Shown: positions 19,331 through 28,466, numbered from the stretch's first letter. The stretch is 64,000 nucleotides of DNA from an uncultured Metabacillus sp. (GCF_947503125.1 NZ_CANNCR010000016.1:1-64000); one strand, 5' to 3'. Notes: generated by a model from the sequence alone, not told the origin. Translations and numbers: made by a program.

Positions 19331-19939
19331 ATGGTTAAAGTCTTAATCTTATTAGCGGGATTTCCTGGTACTGGAAAGACATACTTAGGTAATATCATCC
19401 AGAATAAATTAGGGTCATTTTATAAGCTTTCTCAGGATGACTTGAAGGAATATTATTGTGATATGTATGGATATCGTAATTTAGATGAAAAGAAAGATGT
19501 AGAAAAGATAGCATGGGCGAAGTACTATGAAATAATGGAACAGCAAATGCAAGAAGGCAGCAATATTATGTCTGATTATCCTTTTAGTCAGAAACAAAAA
19601 CCATATATTCAGCAATTAGTAGAAAAATATGGTTATGAGGTTGTTACTATTCGATTAATTGCAGATTTAGATGTGTTGTTTGAACGACAAATGAAACGAG
19701 ATTTAGATCCAACAAGGCATTTGAGTCATATTGTAACTTCTTACAAAAAAGGGGATCATTTAGCTAATAGAAGCAATGCAGATAATTTACTAACCTATGA
19801 AGAATTTATAAATAGATGTACAACAAGAGGATATGACATGTTTGAATTAGGGAAATTATATGAAGTGGATGTAACGGATTATACAAAAGTGAATTATTCT
19901 AAGTTGTTGGAAGATATACAAAAGGAGTTTAATCATTAA
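19331..19939 (+). CDS. P-loop kinase (AAA_33-type) of the PTS operon
   Basis: A 202-residue cytosolic P-loop protein with Walker A GFPGTGKT at residues 10-17 and the layout of small-molecule kinases (SQDDLKEYY after strand 2, and a lid-like region with ERQMKRDLDPTRH). The zeta-toxin and gluconate-kinase groups share this fold. Its place after an aldolase and a PTS makes a sugar-phosphate kinase the best guess: it could add the second phosphate needed for aldolase cleavage. Polynucleotide or other kinase activity cannot be excluded. AGGTGGT precedes the ATG. Confidence 0.7.
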   Translation: MVKVLILLAGFPGTGKTYLGNIIQNKLGSFYKLSQDDLKEYYCDMYGYRNLDEKKDVEKIAWAKYYEIMEQQMQEGSNIMSDYPFSQKQKPYIQQLVEKYGYEVVTIRLIADLDVLFERQMKRDLDPTRHLSHIVTSYKKGDHLANRSNADNLLTYEEFINRCTTRGYDMFELGKLYEVDVTDYTKVNYSKLLEDIQKEFNH

Positions 19940-20047
19940 AAGATCACACTGTGCTTGATCTTCGCTGTGATTATTTTGGTTTGTTATTACTAAGTTCAGA
20001 GATGATAAAACTGTACGCCTCGACATTAGTTTGGGGTGTATTTTTTG

Positions 20048-20140
20048 TACTATCATAAAGTATATAAATTTTATGGATGATAGTATAAGAAAAACTAAGG
20101 CTTTCGCCATTAGGACTTGGCGACAAGCCAAGTTTTTCTA
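20048..20140. repeat. Inverted-repeat element, possibly eroded mobile DNA
   Basis: Two dyads are adjacent: TACTATCAT (20048) pairs with ATGATAGTA (20077), and GGCTTTCGCC (20099) pairs imperfectly with GGCGACAAGCC (20119) within a longer stem whose ends are AAAACT and AGTTTTT. On the minus strand one frame stays open across the element from about 20150 to 19978 and ends in TAA, as seen in some dispersed repeats or transposon remnants. No start codon or ribosome site is seen. Confidence 0.4.
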
Positions 20141-20255
20141 ATCTGGTGAATCATTGCTTGTTTGTTTAAAAGAAAGTCAAAGGTCAAAAATGTGCACCTT
20201 TTTAGTCAACACAGTTGATCCAAACATTTGCTGATGGGCCATATAATTAGATATA

Positions 20256-20269
20256 GGAAAGCGCTTGCA
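20256..20269 (+). promoter_or_regulatory. cre-like or LacI-family operator upstream of the second ABC importer
   Basis: GGAAAGCGCTTGCA has the AAGCGCTT palindromic core of LacI/CcpA operators and matches the cre consensus at 12 of 14 positions. It is 27 nt upstream of the permease start, so it may be a catabolite or sugar-specific repressor site. The rest of the 20141-20255 stretch shows no gene. Confidence 0.5.
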
Positions 20270-20296
20270 AATTAGTTGTTGGGTGGTGTCAATACA

Positions 20297-21247
20297 GTGG
20301 GTACAAAAGTAAATACAAGTGAACTAGATCCAAAGGAACATTATGTAAATGTAGAAATGCAAGCAAAACGAAAGGTGAAGCTTAATAAGATCTTGTCTTA
20401 TGCAGCTTTCGTAGGACCAGCGCTATTATTTTTTCTATTCGTGCAAATTATTCCGTTTTTTATGGGGGTTTATTACTCGTTTACATCATGGAATGGTGTT
20501 AGCTCGGTAGTAGAGTGGGTTGGCTTAGAAAACTATATGACGATCTTTACCGATGATCCTAAGTTTTTTAACTCATTTCTATTCACGACAAAATTTATGC
20601 TGGCAGCAGTTATCATCAGTAATGTGATTGGTTTTGGGCTGGCATTAATGTTAAATGCAGCATTAAAAACGAAAAATATTTTACGGACAGTCTTTTTTAT
20701 TCCAAATGTAATCGGCGGACTTTTACTAGGATTTATTTGGCAGTTCATTTTTGTAAAAGGCTTTGCATCAATAGGGAATTTAACGGACATAGGATTCTTT
20801 AAGCTGCCATGGCTGGGTGATGAAGCAACTGCATTTTGGGGAATTGTCATTGTGTTTGCATGGCAAACAAGCGGTTACATGATGGTCATTTATATTGCAG
20901 CCTTGCAGGGTGTAGATACCTCGTTGCTTGAAGCGGCAAAAATGGATGGAGCATCAAACTGGTCTGTTTTAAGGAAAATCATTATTCCATTAATTTTACC
21001 GGCTTTCACCATTTGCTTCTTCTTAACAATTTCAATGGCATTTAAAATATTTGACCTGAACCTTTCTTTAACAGGCGGCGGGCCATTTAATTCAACAGAA
21101 TCGGTAGCGATCAATATTTATCAAGAAGCATTTATGAACAATCGATATGGATTAGGTACAGCAAAATCCATTCTATTCTTTATCATTGTCGCGGTATTTA
21201 CAACATGCCAAGTTATGTTTACGAAGAAGAAGGAGGTTGAAGCATAA
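20297..21247 (+). CDS. ABC sugar transporter permease, MsmF/UgpA-type
   Basis: Membrane subunit of about 316 residues with a basic N-terminus, six predicted helices and the EAA loop EAAKMDGASNWSVLRKIIIP. It forms a heterodimer with the next gene product, whose ATG overlaps this stop by one base. The GTG at 20297 is preceded by GGGTGGTG at suitable distance. A TTG at 20276 has no ribosome site. It starts an operon with the order permease, permease, binding protein, followed by a sensor kinase and regulator. Confidence 0.88.
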   Translation: MGTKVNTSELDPKEHYVNVEMQAKRKVKLNKILSYAAFVGPALLFFLFVQIIPFFMGVYYSFTSWNGVSSVVEWVGLENYMTIFTDDPKFFNSFLFTTKFMLAAVIISNVIGFGLALMLNAALKTKNILRTVFFIPNVIGGLLLGFIWQFIFVKGFASIGNLTDIGFFKLPWLGDEATAFWGIVIVFAWQTSGYMMVIYIAALQGVDTSLLEAAKMDGASNWSVLRKIIIPLILPAFTICFFLTISMAFKIFDLNLSLTGGGPFNSTESVAINIYQEAFMNNRYGLGTAKSILFFIIVAVFTTCQVMFTKKKEVEA

Positions 21248-22074
21248 TGAAAAAGAACTATTCGGCTGGCACCTTCCTCCTTGAGATTTTTGCGATCATT
21301 CTTGCTTTACTTTTCCTTGTACCGTTTTACTTTGTGATCATCAATTCAGTAAAAGGGTTTTCGGAAATCTTAATTGATGCAGCAGCATTGCCTAAGGAAA
21401 TCTTGTTTAGTAACTATGCCAAGGTTTGGGAGATTATTAGTTTCCAAGAAGCATTCCTTAATTCTTTGATCATAACGATTTTTAGTATTGCGGGAATTGT
21501 AGTGATCAGTTCAATGGCCGCTTGGAAAATGGTTCGAACACCAGGAAAAACAAGCAAATTCTTATTTATCCTTTTCGTATCAGCAATGGTTATTCCATTC
21601 CAAACTGTTATGATTCCACTTATGAAGCTTGGCGGAATGCTTGGAATTATGAACAGTATACCGGGAATCATCATTATGTACTTTGGATTTGGCGTTTCGT
21701 TATCACTCTTCTTATTCCACGGGTTTATAAAAACAATCCCGCAGGAAATTGAAGAGTCTGCTAGAGTTGACGGCTGCAGCCAGTTTGGCGTATTTTGGAG
21801 AATTGTCTTCCCATTATTGAAACCGATTACTGTAACCGTCATTATTTTAAATACGCTATGGATTTGGAATGACTACTTACTTCCGTTGCTTGTGCTGCAG
21901 GATGCAGGATTACGAACGATTCCGTTAGCAACGAGCTCGTTCTTTGCTCAGTACACAAAACAATGGGATATGGGCTTGGCCGCATTGGTGTTGGGAATTG
22001 CGCCAATCATTGTCTTCTTCTTGTTCTTGCAAAAGCATATTATTAAAGGGATTGCAGCAGGTTCGATTAAATAG
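21247..22074 (+). CDS. ABC sugar transporter permease, MsmG/UgpE-type
   Basis: Second permease, 275 residues, with six hydrophobic helices and the EAA-loop EESARVDGCSQFGVFWRIVF before LLKPITVTVIIL. The C-terminal KGIAAGSIK is typical of MalG-like subunits. Translation is coupled to the upstream permease by a TAATG overlap, with AAGGAGG inside the end of that gene. As with the first importer, the ATP-hydrolysing subunit is not encoded nearby. Confidence 0.9.
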   Translation: MKKNYSAGTFLLEIFAIILALLFLVPFYFVIINSVKGFSEILIDAAALPKEILFSNYAKVWEIISFQEAFLNSLIITIFSIAGIVVISSMAAWKMVRTPGKTSKFLFILFVSAMVIPFQTVMIPLMKLGGMLGIMNSIPGIIIMYFGFGVSLSLFLFHGFIKTIPQEIEESARVDGCSQFGVFWRIVFPLLKPITVTVIILNTLWIWNDYLLPLLVLQDAGLRTIPLATSSFFAQYTKQWDMGLAALVLGIAPIIVFFLFLQKHIIKGIAAGSIK

Positions 22075-22098
22075 GAGTCATCAAAAGGGATATAAAAT

Positions 22099-22130
22099 GG
22101 GGCTGTTTCAATACAAATGAGACAATCCCG
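22099..22130 (+). promoter_or_regulatory. Intercistronic hairpin before the binding protein gene
   Basis: GGGCTGTTTCA pairs imperfectly with TGAGACAATCCC across a 7-nt loop, between the permease stop and the binding-protein ribosome site. Such hairpins often give partial termination or stabilise the downstream message, which fits the higher need for binding protein. Confidence 0.5.
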
Positions 22131-22180
22131 TTTATATAAAAATAGAAAAAAAGCATAGAGACTAAGGAGGTCAATACGTA

Positions 22181-23467
22181 ATGAAGAAGTTCTTTCTATT
22201 ATGTATGTCAATGCTGTTAGTATTAGGGGTTTTGGCAGGATGTGCATCAAATAAAACACAGGAAAACACAAGCGGAAATGCAGATTCTAGTTCAGGTGAT
22301 GGAGAGGTTGTTACACTAAACTTATTCCAATTTAAAGTAGAGATCGCAGATCAGCTTCAAGCAATGATCGATGAATTTGAAAAGGAACACCCAAACATTA
22401 AAGTAAAGCTTGAAAGTGTTGGCGGTGGAGCGGATTATGGTGCAGCGTTAAAGGCTAAATTTGCCTCAGGTGAAGAGCCGGACATTTTTAACAATGGCGG
22501 ATTTAAAGAGCTTGATCTTTGGAAGGAGCACTTAGCTGATTTATCAAATGAGCCATGGGCTGAGCATGTCCTCCCGATTGGTAAAGTTCCAATGACAGAT
22601 GAAGATGGCAAGTTATATGGAATGCCAGTGAATCTTGAAGGATATGGATTTGTTTATAACAAGGATTTATTTAAAAAAGCAGGCATTACTGAGACACCTA
22701 AAACTCTTTCTGAGTTAAAAGACGCTGTGAAAAAGCTTGATGCTGCAGGAATTAAAGCATTCTCCGCAGGTTATGGCGAATGGTGGGTTATTGGACAGCA
22801 TTTATTAAATATCCCATTTGCACAGCAGAATGATCCACAAGCATTTATTAAAGGTTTGTATGACGGTTCCGCTTCATTTGTTGGAAATGAGCAATTTAAG
22901 CAATTCAAAGATATCATTGATATGGAAGTTAAATATGCGAACGGAAACCCATTAACAACAGATTACAATACACAAGTAACCCTATTTGCTTCCGGTGAAA
23001 CAGCGATGCTGCAACAAGGTAACTGGACAGAAAATATGATTTATGAAATCAATCCTGAAATCAATATGGGACTCTTGCCGATTCCGCTTAATGATGATGC
23101 GAATGCAGATGTTTTACCTGTAGGTGTACCTAATAACTGGGTTATTAATAAAAACTCTGAGCACCTTGAAGAAGCAAAAACATTCTTAAATTGGATGGTC
23201 TCTTCTGAAACTGGTAAACGCTATATCACAGAAGAATTTGCCTTTATCCCAGCATTTGATAATATTGAAGCATCTGGATTAGGTGATTTAGGTCAATCCA
23301 TCCTTGACTATTCAAAAGCGGAAAAAACAATTCCTTGGACTTGGTTCCAATGGCCGGATGGTGCAAATAAAGAGTTTGCAGCAACGATTCAAGAATATGC
23401 AGCAGGTAAAATCGATTATGAAACAGCATTAGAAAAATTCCAAACAACTTGGGATAATATGAAGTAA
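22181..23467 (+). CDS. Sugar-binding lipoprotein of the second ABC importer
   Basis: A 428-residue family 1 extracellular solute-binding protein. The signal peptide ends in the lipobox VLAGC, so the mature protein is lipid-anchored outside the cell. The composition and motifs (EFEKEHPNIKVKLESVGGGA, KDLFKKAGITETPKTLSEL, ASGETAMLQQGNW) are typical of MsmE-like oligosaccharide receptors. AAGGAGG is the ribosome site. The two-component genes downstream suggest that the same sugar is sensed outside the cell. Confidence 0.92.
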   Translation: MKKFFLLCMSMLLVLGVLAGCASNKTQENTSGNADSSSGDGEVVTLNLFQFKVEIADQLQAMIDEFEKEHPNIKVKLESVGGGADYGAALKAKFASGEEPDIFNNGGFKELDLWKEHLADLSNEPWAEHVLPIGKVPMTDEDGKLYGMPVNLEGYGFVYNKDLFKKAGITETPKTLSELKDAVKKLDAAGIKAFSAGYGEWWVIGQHLLNIPFAQQNDPQAFIKGLYDGSASFVGNEQFKQFKDIIDMEVKYANGNPLTTDYNTQVTLFASGETAMLQQGNWTENMIYEINPEINMGLLPIPLNDDANADVLPVGVPNNWVINKNSEHLEEAKTFLNWMVSSETGKRYITEEFAFIPAFDNIEASGLGDLGQSILDYSKAEKTIPWTWFQWPDGANKEFAATIQEYAAGKIDYETALEKFQTTWDNMK

Positions 23468-23480
23468 AGTGAATGTTGGG

Positions 23481-23509
23481 AAGCATGTCTTTTATGGGCA
23501 TGCTTTTTA
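23481..23509 (+). terminator. Terminator after the second binding protein gene
   Basis: AAGCATG pairs with CATGCTT across an 11-nt loop followed by TTT. It separates the transporter unit from the two-component genes, which may have their own promoter at about 23511-23540. Confidence 0.7.
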
Positions 23510-23566
23510 GCTATAATAAGGATAATAAAAGCTTATCATGCCATTCTGAAGATAAGGAGGTTCTTC

Positions 23567-25360
23567 ATGGTTAAAACGAGCATACGCAAAAAGCTGATTG
23601 TTCTTCTCCTACTCATTACAATCGTTCCATTTGGAACCTCAATTGTCATCACCTATTTATATACGAAAGAGTCGTTAAAAGATGAGTTTGTTCAGGAAAA
23701 TGTCAATCTTCTCTATCAGGGAAAGCTAAATTTGGAAGGCTATATTGAGGAATTAAAAAATCTAACCATATCGTTTTATAATAATGTAGATTTTATGAGT
23801 TACCTGCGAAATCCCGGTCAAGAAGATGATTACTTGGCAAAGGAAAGTGTCAAAAATGTGATGCTAACCATGCTTTATGCAGAAAAGAATATTAATCGAG
23901 TGAATATAGCAATTGAGGAAGATCGCCAAAATGTGTCTGTATCAAAACGATCTGGTGTCGTGTTTTCTTCATTAAAAAACGGAGATAGAGAAAATTTTCA
24001 AAAGGCAAGAAATAATCCGAATTATATTTATATCGAACCTATGCATATTTTGCAAGCCGATCGTGCTGAGGAAGATCAAAAACAGCGAAGGGATGTATTT
24101 ACCTTGCACCGGGCATTAATTGATGTTCCTTCAGATCATTTGCTAGGCTATATCTCACTAGATATCGCACCAAATAAAATTTCGGAAATAAGTGAGAAAT
24201 TATATGTAAAAGACAAAGAGGAATTTTATATTTTAAGTCCGGAAGGAGAGCTTATTTTTCGCTCTAATTCCGAAGTATCGGAAAATGAAGAATGGATTAC
24301 AAAGTTAATCAATTTGTCGCAGCCAAATGGAACAATGGAATGGCAAAAAGATAAATTTCGGGGCTTGATGATTTATGAAAAGGTTGCTGAATCATCTGGA
24401 GGCTGGATTTTGGTCAAGCGCATTCCGTATACGTCTGTGTTTGAAAGCGCCTTGAGTGTTGCCAAAATCAATATCATGTTCGGGATTGTTGGGTTAATTC
24501 TTGTCATTCTGGCAACATTTTTTGTTTCCTTTAAAATCACTTCGCCGATTCGAGTATTGCTTCAAAATATTAAAAAGGTTGAAGAAGGCAATATGAATGT
24601 CCACTTTGAATCACTTGGAAATGATGAAATCGGTGTGTTAGGGGATAGATTTATCCAAATGATCGGTAAAATCAATCACCTTATTAATCGGGAATATAAG
24701 CTTGAGATTGAAAATAAGACAAATCAATTAAAGGCATTGCAATCACAACTAAATCCGCATTTTTTATATAATTCATTGCAATCAATCGGCACCTTGGCCT
24801 TAAAGAACAATGTACCTCAGGTGTATACCCTTGTTACACATCTTTCGAAAATTATGAGATATGGCATGAATATGGATGAGGATTTTGTTCCTTTAAAAAG
24901 AGAAATCGATTATATAAAGGCGTTTTTATTATTACAAAAGGAAAGGTTTGGTGAGCAATTCGAGTATTCCTTACAGGTCGAACCTGAAGCCCTGGCAATA
25001 AAGGTTCCAAAGATGATTCTCCAGCCAATCATAGAAAATTATTTTAAACATGGCTTTGATGGCAGCCATGATACAAAAGGCCAATTATGGATCATGGGAA
25101 GGGTAGAAGGTGATACACTCATTATAGCCGTTCGTGATAATGGAAAAGGAATAAGTGATAGCCGGCTTCAAGAAATCTATCAGTCCTTTAACCAAGAAAA
25201 ACAAAAGATGAATAACAAGGGAACAAATATTGGACTAAGAAATGTTTATTTTCGTCTAAAATTGTATTTTGATGAGCGAGCTGAATTTCATTTGCAAAAT
25301 CTTGATAGCGGAGGACTTTTCGTGACAATTAAACTTCCAGTTGATAGGGAGGTTAACTAA
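23567..25360 (+). CDS. YesM-type sensor histidine kinase
   Basis: A membrane sensor of 597 residues. Transmembrane helix 1 (about 10-30), an extracellular sensing region (about 31-300), helix 2 (about 301-322), a HAMP linker (323-375), then the His_kinase domain with the phosphorylated His398 in QLNPHFLYN and a HATPase domain (about 490-595) with DNGKG and GIGL-like GTNIGLRN. It should sense an extracellular sugar or the loaded binding protein and phosphorylate the regulator encoded directly behind it. A perfect AAGGAGG ribosome site precedes the ATG. Confidence 0.9.
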   Translation: MVKTSIRKKLIVLLLLITIVPFGTSIVITYLYTKESLKDEFVQENVNLLYQGKLNLEGYIEELKNLTISFYNNVDFMSYLRNPGQEDDYLAKESVKNVMLTMLYAEKNINRVNIAIEEDRQNVSVSKRSGVVFSSLKNGDRENFQKARNNPNYIYIEPMHILQADRAEEDQKQRRDVFTLHRALIDVPSDHLLGYISLDIAPNKISEISEKLYVKDKEEFYILSPEGELIFRSNSEVSENEEWITKLINLSQPNGTMEWQKDKFRGLMIYEKVAESSGGWILVKRIPYTSVFESALSVAKINIMFGIVGLILVILATFFVSFKITSPIRVLLQNIKKVEEGNMNVHFESLGNDEIGVLGDRFIQMIGKINHLINREYKLEIENKTNQLKALQSQLNPHFLYNSLQSIGTLALKNNVPQVYTLVTHLSKIMRYGMNMDEDFVPLKREIDYIKAFLLLQKERFGEQFEYSLQVEPEALAIKVPKMILQPIIENYFKHGFDGSHDTKGQLWIMGRVEGDTLIIAVRDNGKGISDSRLQEIYQSFNQEKQKMNNKGTNIGLRNVYFRLKLYFDERAEFHLQNLDSGGLFVTIKLPVDREVN

Positions 25361-26941
25361 ATGAAAGCAATTATTATTGATGATGAGAACCATGTAAGAG
25401 ACGGCATTAAGCTGCTGGGAGAATGGGAACGACTTGGCATTCATGAAATTTTTGAGGCGAAAGATGGGGAAGAAGCGAAAATCATGATTAAGGAGCAGCG
25501 ACCTGAAATCATCTTTACCGATATGAATATGCCAAAATTAGATGGAACCCGCCTTTTAAAATGGCTGCATGAATCCAAAATTACGAGCAAAATTATTGTT
25601 ATAAGCGGTTATGATGATTTTCATTATATGAGAAATGCGATTACGTATGGAAGCTTTGATTACATTTTAAAGCCGATCGAACCTGAAATTTTAAATGAAA
25701 CCTTGGAAAGGGCGATTAAGGACTGGAAGAAGCAAGCCCTGATGAGGGAATCCACATTAGAAAATACAAAGGCAATGAATGAGATCAAACCATTATATTG
25801 GGATCATTTATTCACTGGGATGATAAATAAACCAACGATTCCTTCTGAAGCGAGGGAAAGGGTTCAAAAAGAATTTGGAATTGATCTTACAAAGGAGAAT
25901 TTCACCACCGTATTGTGTTCCATTCATCCGATCATATCAAAGAGCTTTGCTGGAGATAGGAATTTGGCGTTTTTTACCATTTTAAATATATGCAATGAAA
26001 TCGTCTGGTCCAATCGCAGTGGAGTATCCTTTAGAAATGTTAATAAGGAAGATGAAATTGTTATTGTTTTATGGAAGCAAATAGATCAGCAGGGATTACT
26101 TCAGAAAATCCAAACATGTATTTTAACGTGTTGTCAGATGAATGTTATATTTGCAGTAGGTCATTCATCACAGCAGCTACATCGATCGTATCAATCTGCT
26201 CAGCAAACAATGCTGAAGCATGATTTGCTGTCAGCTGCGAAAAAGAGAATTGTTTCTTATGAAGAGATTCGCTCAAGCTCATTGCTTCATCTTTTAGATT
26301 ATACGCAGGAAATCATGTGGGCCTTACAAAGCGGGAGTATTGAGAAAATGGATCAGGTGCTGAACAAAATCTTTACAACCCTTCAAACCTCCCATATTAT
26401 CTCCCTTGAGCAAATACAAGCATGGGAAAATCAATTTGATTTATTAAGAAAGAATTGGTTAAAGGAATATCAAATTAACGAGGACATTTCCTTCTATCAA
26501 GGCCGGGATTATTGGGGAGAGGACGGCTCCTTTTCGTTTGAGAAGTTTAAGGATGAGAAGCGAAAGGAATTCCATGAACTCATTCATTTTTTATACCGTG
26601 TTAAATACCAAAAAGAAAAAAACAGCATTCAAGAAATCGAGGCGTATATACGAAACAACTATGAGCGAGATATCACCTTACAAGAAATTGCCGATCGTTT
26701 TTATTTAAGCCGCGAGTATATTTCAAGAAAGTTTAAAGCTGAATACAATGAAACAATCACAAACTATCTCACAACCATCCGAATCGAAAAAGCCAAGGAA
26801 CTCCTGGAAAATCCGCATTTAAAAATATATGAAATATCATTTAAAGTCGGCTACCAAAACGAAAAATATTTCAGTAAAGTATTTAAAAAAATTGTTGGAC
26901 TGACGCCGAATGAATATAGGGTATCGGTTATGTCGAAATAA
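25361..26941 (+). CDS. YesN-type response regulator with AraC DNA-binding domain
   Basis: The 526-residue partner of the sensor kinase. The receiver domain (about 1-120) has the acidic pair DDE at 7-9, phosphorylated Asp54 in IFTDMNMP, and the Lys of LKPIE. A variable middle region follows, and the C-terminus (about 425-526) holds two AraC-type helix-turn-helix motifs (ITLQEIADRFYLSREYISRK and IYEISFKVGYQNEKYFSKVF). It likely activates the adjacent importer operon. Its ATG starts immediately after the kinase stop, so the two are translationally linked. Confidence 0.92.
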   Translation: MKAIIIDDENHVRDGIKLLGEWERLGIHEIFEAKDGEEAKIMIKEQRPEIIFTDMNMPKLDGTRLLKWLHESKITSKIIVISGYDDFHYMRNAITYGSFDYILKPIEPEILNETLERAIKDWKKQALMRESTLENTKAMNEIKPLYWDHLFTGMINKPTIPSEARERVQKEFGIDLTKENFTTVLCSIHPIISKSFAGDRNLAFFTILNICNEIVWSNRSGVSFRNVNKEDEIVIVLWKQIDQQGLLQKIQTCILTCCQMNVIFAVGHSSQQLHRSYQSAQQTMLKHDLLSAAKKRIVSYEEIRSSSLLHLLDYTQEIMWALQSGSIEKMDQVLNKIFTTLQTSHIISLEQIQAWENQFDLLRKNWLKEYQINEDISFYQGRDYWGEDGSFSFEKFKDEKRKEFHELIHFLYRVKYQKEKNSIQEIEAYIRNNYERDITLQEIADRFYLSREYISRKFKAEYNETITNYLTTIRIEKAKELLENPHLKIYEISFKVGYQNEKYFSKVFKKIVGLTPNEYRVSVMSK

Positions 26942-26949
26942 TAAAAGGG

Positions 26950-26990
26950 AAAGTTCCCCAATAACAAGGGGGACTTTCTCAAAATTTTTT
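26950..26990 (+). terminator. Terminator after the response regulator gene
   Basis: AAAGTTCCCC pairs with GGGGGACTTT across an 8-nt loop, followed by CTCAAAATTTTTT. Confidence 0.75.
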
Positions 26991-26991
26991 A

Positions 26992-27070
26992 CACTTTAAG
27001 AAAGTATAAATTGGCAGGAAAGAAGGAAATTCGACGTTGTGGCCAATTTAAAGTTTAAAGTATAAGTGCA
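26992..27070. repeat. Imperfect inverted repeat between convergent genes
   Basis: CACTT near 26993 and TAAATTGGC near 27007 are mirrored by GCCAATTTA near 27042 and AAGTG near 27065. The following GCAACTACGCCTCTGTC resembles dispersed intergenic repeats of Bacillaceae as I remember them. It lies in a gap with no gene. Dispersal would need a genome search. Confidence 0.35.
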
Positions 27071-27119
27071 ACTACGCCTCTGTCTTCGCCTTTCAGGCTC
27101 GTCAGTCAGCGAGTTTTCT

Positions 27120-28067
27120 TTATAGATAAGAAGCGATAAAATCAGCATTCCCTTTAAGGCTGAATTCGCCAAATCCGTTTGGTAAGAGGAAATGATCGCC
27201 TTTTTTATATGAATAGGTTGTTCCTTGGTGCGTTAATTCACCTTCGCCTTCGATGACACTAACTAATGTAAATGGTTTGTCCTGAGTTAGTGAGACTGTA
27301 CCTGATAGGCTCCATTTTTGAACGGTAAAATAAGGACATTCTACATATGTTGTGATGGCTGCATCATCAATTTGTTCTGTTTTTGGTGATACTTCAGTAT
27401 GTGAGGATGGTGTTTCTGTTACCTCAATACTTTTCTCAATATGAAGCTCGCGCAGGTTTCCTTCTGCATCTTTACGGTTAAAGTCAAAAACACGATAGGT
27501 TGTGTCAGAGTTTTGCTGTGTTTCTAAAATGATCGTACCAGCTCCAATTGCATGGATTGTTCCGCTTGGTACGAAGAAGAAATCGCCCGGCTTGATTTTT
27601 ACTCTACGTAAAAGCTGATCCCATTCTCCTTTTTCAATCATGCTGACTAACTCTTCCTTCGTTTGTGCATGATGACCGTAAATGATTTCCGCGCCTTCTT
27701 TGCAATCAATTATGTACCAGCATTCTGTTTTTCCTAGTTCACCATTTTCATGGATCTTAGCATATTCGTCATTCGGATGCACTTGGACAGATAAATCCTG
27801 GTTGGCGTCAAGGATTTTCGTTAATAGCGGGAAGCGGTCTCCCTCAATATTTCCGAATAATTCACGATGTTTTTCCCAGAGCTCGCCTAAGGAAACTCCT
27901 GCATATTGTCCGTTTTTTACCACGCTTTGTCCGTTTGGATGTGCGGAGAAAGCCCAGCATTCACCAGTAGTATCTGAAGGGATATTATAATGAAAGGAAG
28001 TTAATTGTGTTCCACCCCAAATGCGATCTTTAAATATTGGATTAAAAAAAAGTGGTTCTCTGCTCAA
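27120..28067 (-). CDS. manA: Mannose-6-phosphate isomerase, class I
   Basis: Zinc enzyme interconverting mannose 6-phosphate and fructose 6-phosphate in the cytosol. It is similar along its length to B. subtilis ManA/Pmi and has the expected size (315 residues). Metal and active-site contexts are visible: QVHPND, GKTECWYII, PSGTIHAIG and ETQQNSDTTYRV. A TTG at 28067 is chosen as start because AAGGAGG lies 8 nt before it. The ATG two codons upstream is only 2 nt from that site. Transcribed alone and convergent with the two-component operon. Confidence 0.92.
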   Translation of the reverse strand: MSREPLFFNPIFKDRIWGGTQLTSFHYNIPSDTTGECWAFSAHPNGQSVVKNGQYAGVSLGELWEKHRELFGNIEGDRFPLLTKILDANQDLSVQVHPNDEYAKIHENGELGKTECWYIIDCKEGAEIIYGHHAQTKEELVSMIEKGEWDQLLRRVKIKPGDFFFVPSGTIHAIGAGTIILETQQNSDTTYRVFDFNRKDAEGNLRELHIEKSIEVTETPSSHTEVSPKTEQIDDAAITTYVECPYFTVQKWSLSGTVSLTQDKPFTLVSVIEGEGELTHQGTTYSYKKGDHFLLPNGFGEFSLKGNADFIASYL

Positions 28068-28286
28068 TATCATAGCCTCCTTAGAAATTTTACCTTTCTA
28101 TTTTAAGCTAAAAAGCTTGGAAAAGCATACCCTTTTAAACGAAATAAGACTTTCGCCCTTTACCCCGACAGTTTGTAAAAGAAAATTCAAAATACCCCTT
28201 GATAATTTTGTGAACAGATTATATACTAATTAAGTAACTTTTCCGACTGTCATCGACAAGCTTCGACATATTTTTCGAAAAGATTG

Positions 28287-28315
28287 TTGAATCATCTTCG
28301 GATTTTTGTTATAAT
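28287..28315 (+). promoter_or_regulatory. Sigma-A promoter of the tRNA-Gly gene
   Basis: TTGAAT and TATAAT are separated by exactly 17 nt and the -10 box ends 13 nt before the mature tRNA 5' end, an excellent vegetative promoter. Confidence 0.8.
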
Positions 28316-28328
28316 AGAATATGTTCTT

Positions 28329-28402
28329 GCGGGTGTAGTTTAGTGGTAAAACCTCAGCCTTCCAAGCTGATGATGAGGGTTCGATTCCCTTCACCCGCTC
28401 CA
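28329..28402 (+). tRNA. tRNA-Gly (anticodon TCC)
   Basis: The 74-nt cloverleaf can be folded by eye. The acceptor stem GCGGGTG pairs with CACCCGC, the anticodon stem TCAGC/GCTGA carries the loop CTTCCAA with anticodon TCC, the T-arm contains GGTTCGATTCC, and CCA is encoded. It reads GGA and GGG codons. The gene is single, with its own promoter and terminator. Confidence 0.96.
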
Positions 28403-28420
28403 TACATAATAATCGTGTGC

Positions 28421-28466
28421 AACGCAGTGTTTCGTTTCTCAGATAAACGAGGCATTGCGTTTTTTA
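28421..28466 (+). terminator. Terminator of the tRNA-Gly transcript
   Basis: AACGCA and a longer interrupted stem pair with TGCGTT (TTTCGTTT opposite AAACGA), followed by a run of T. It begins 18 nt after the encoded CCA. Confidence 0.8.
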
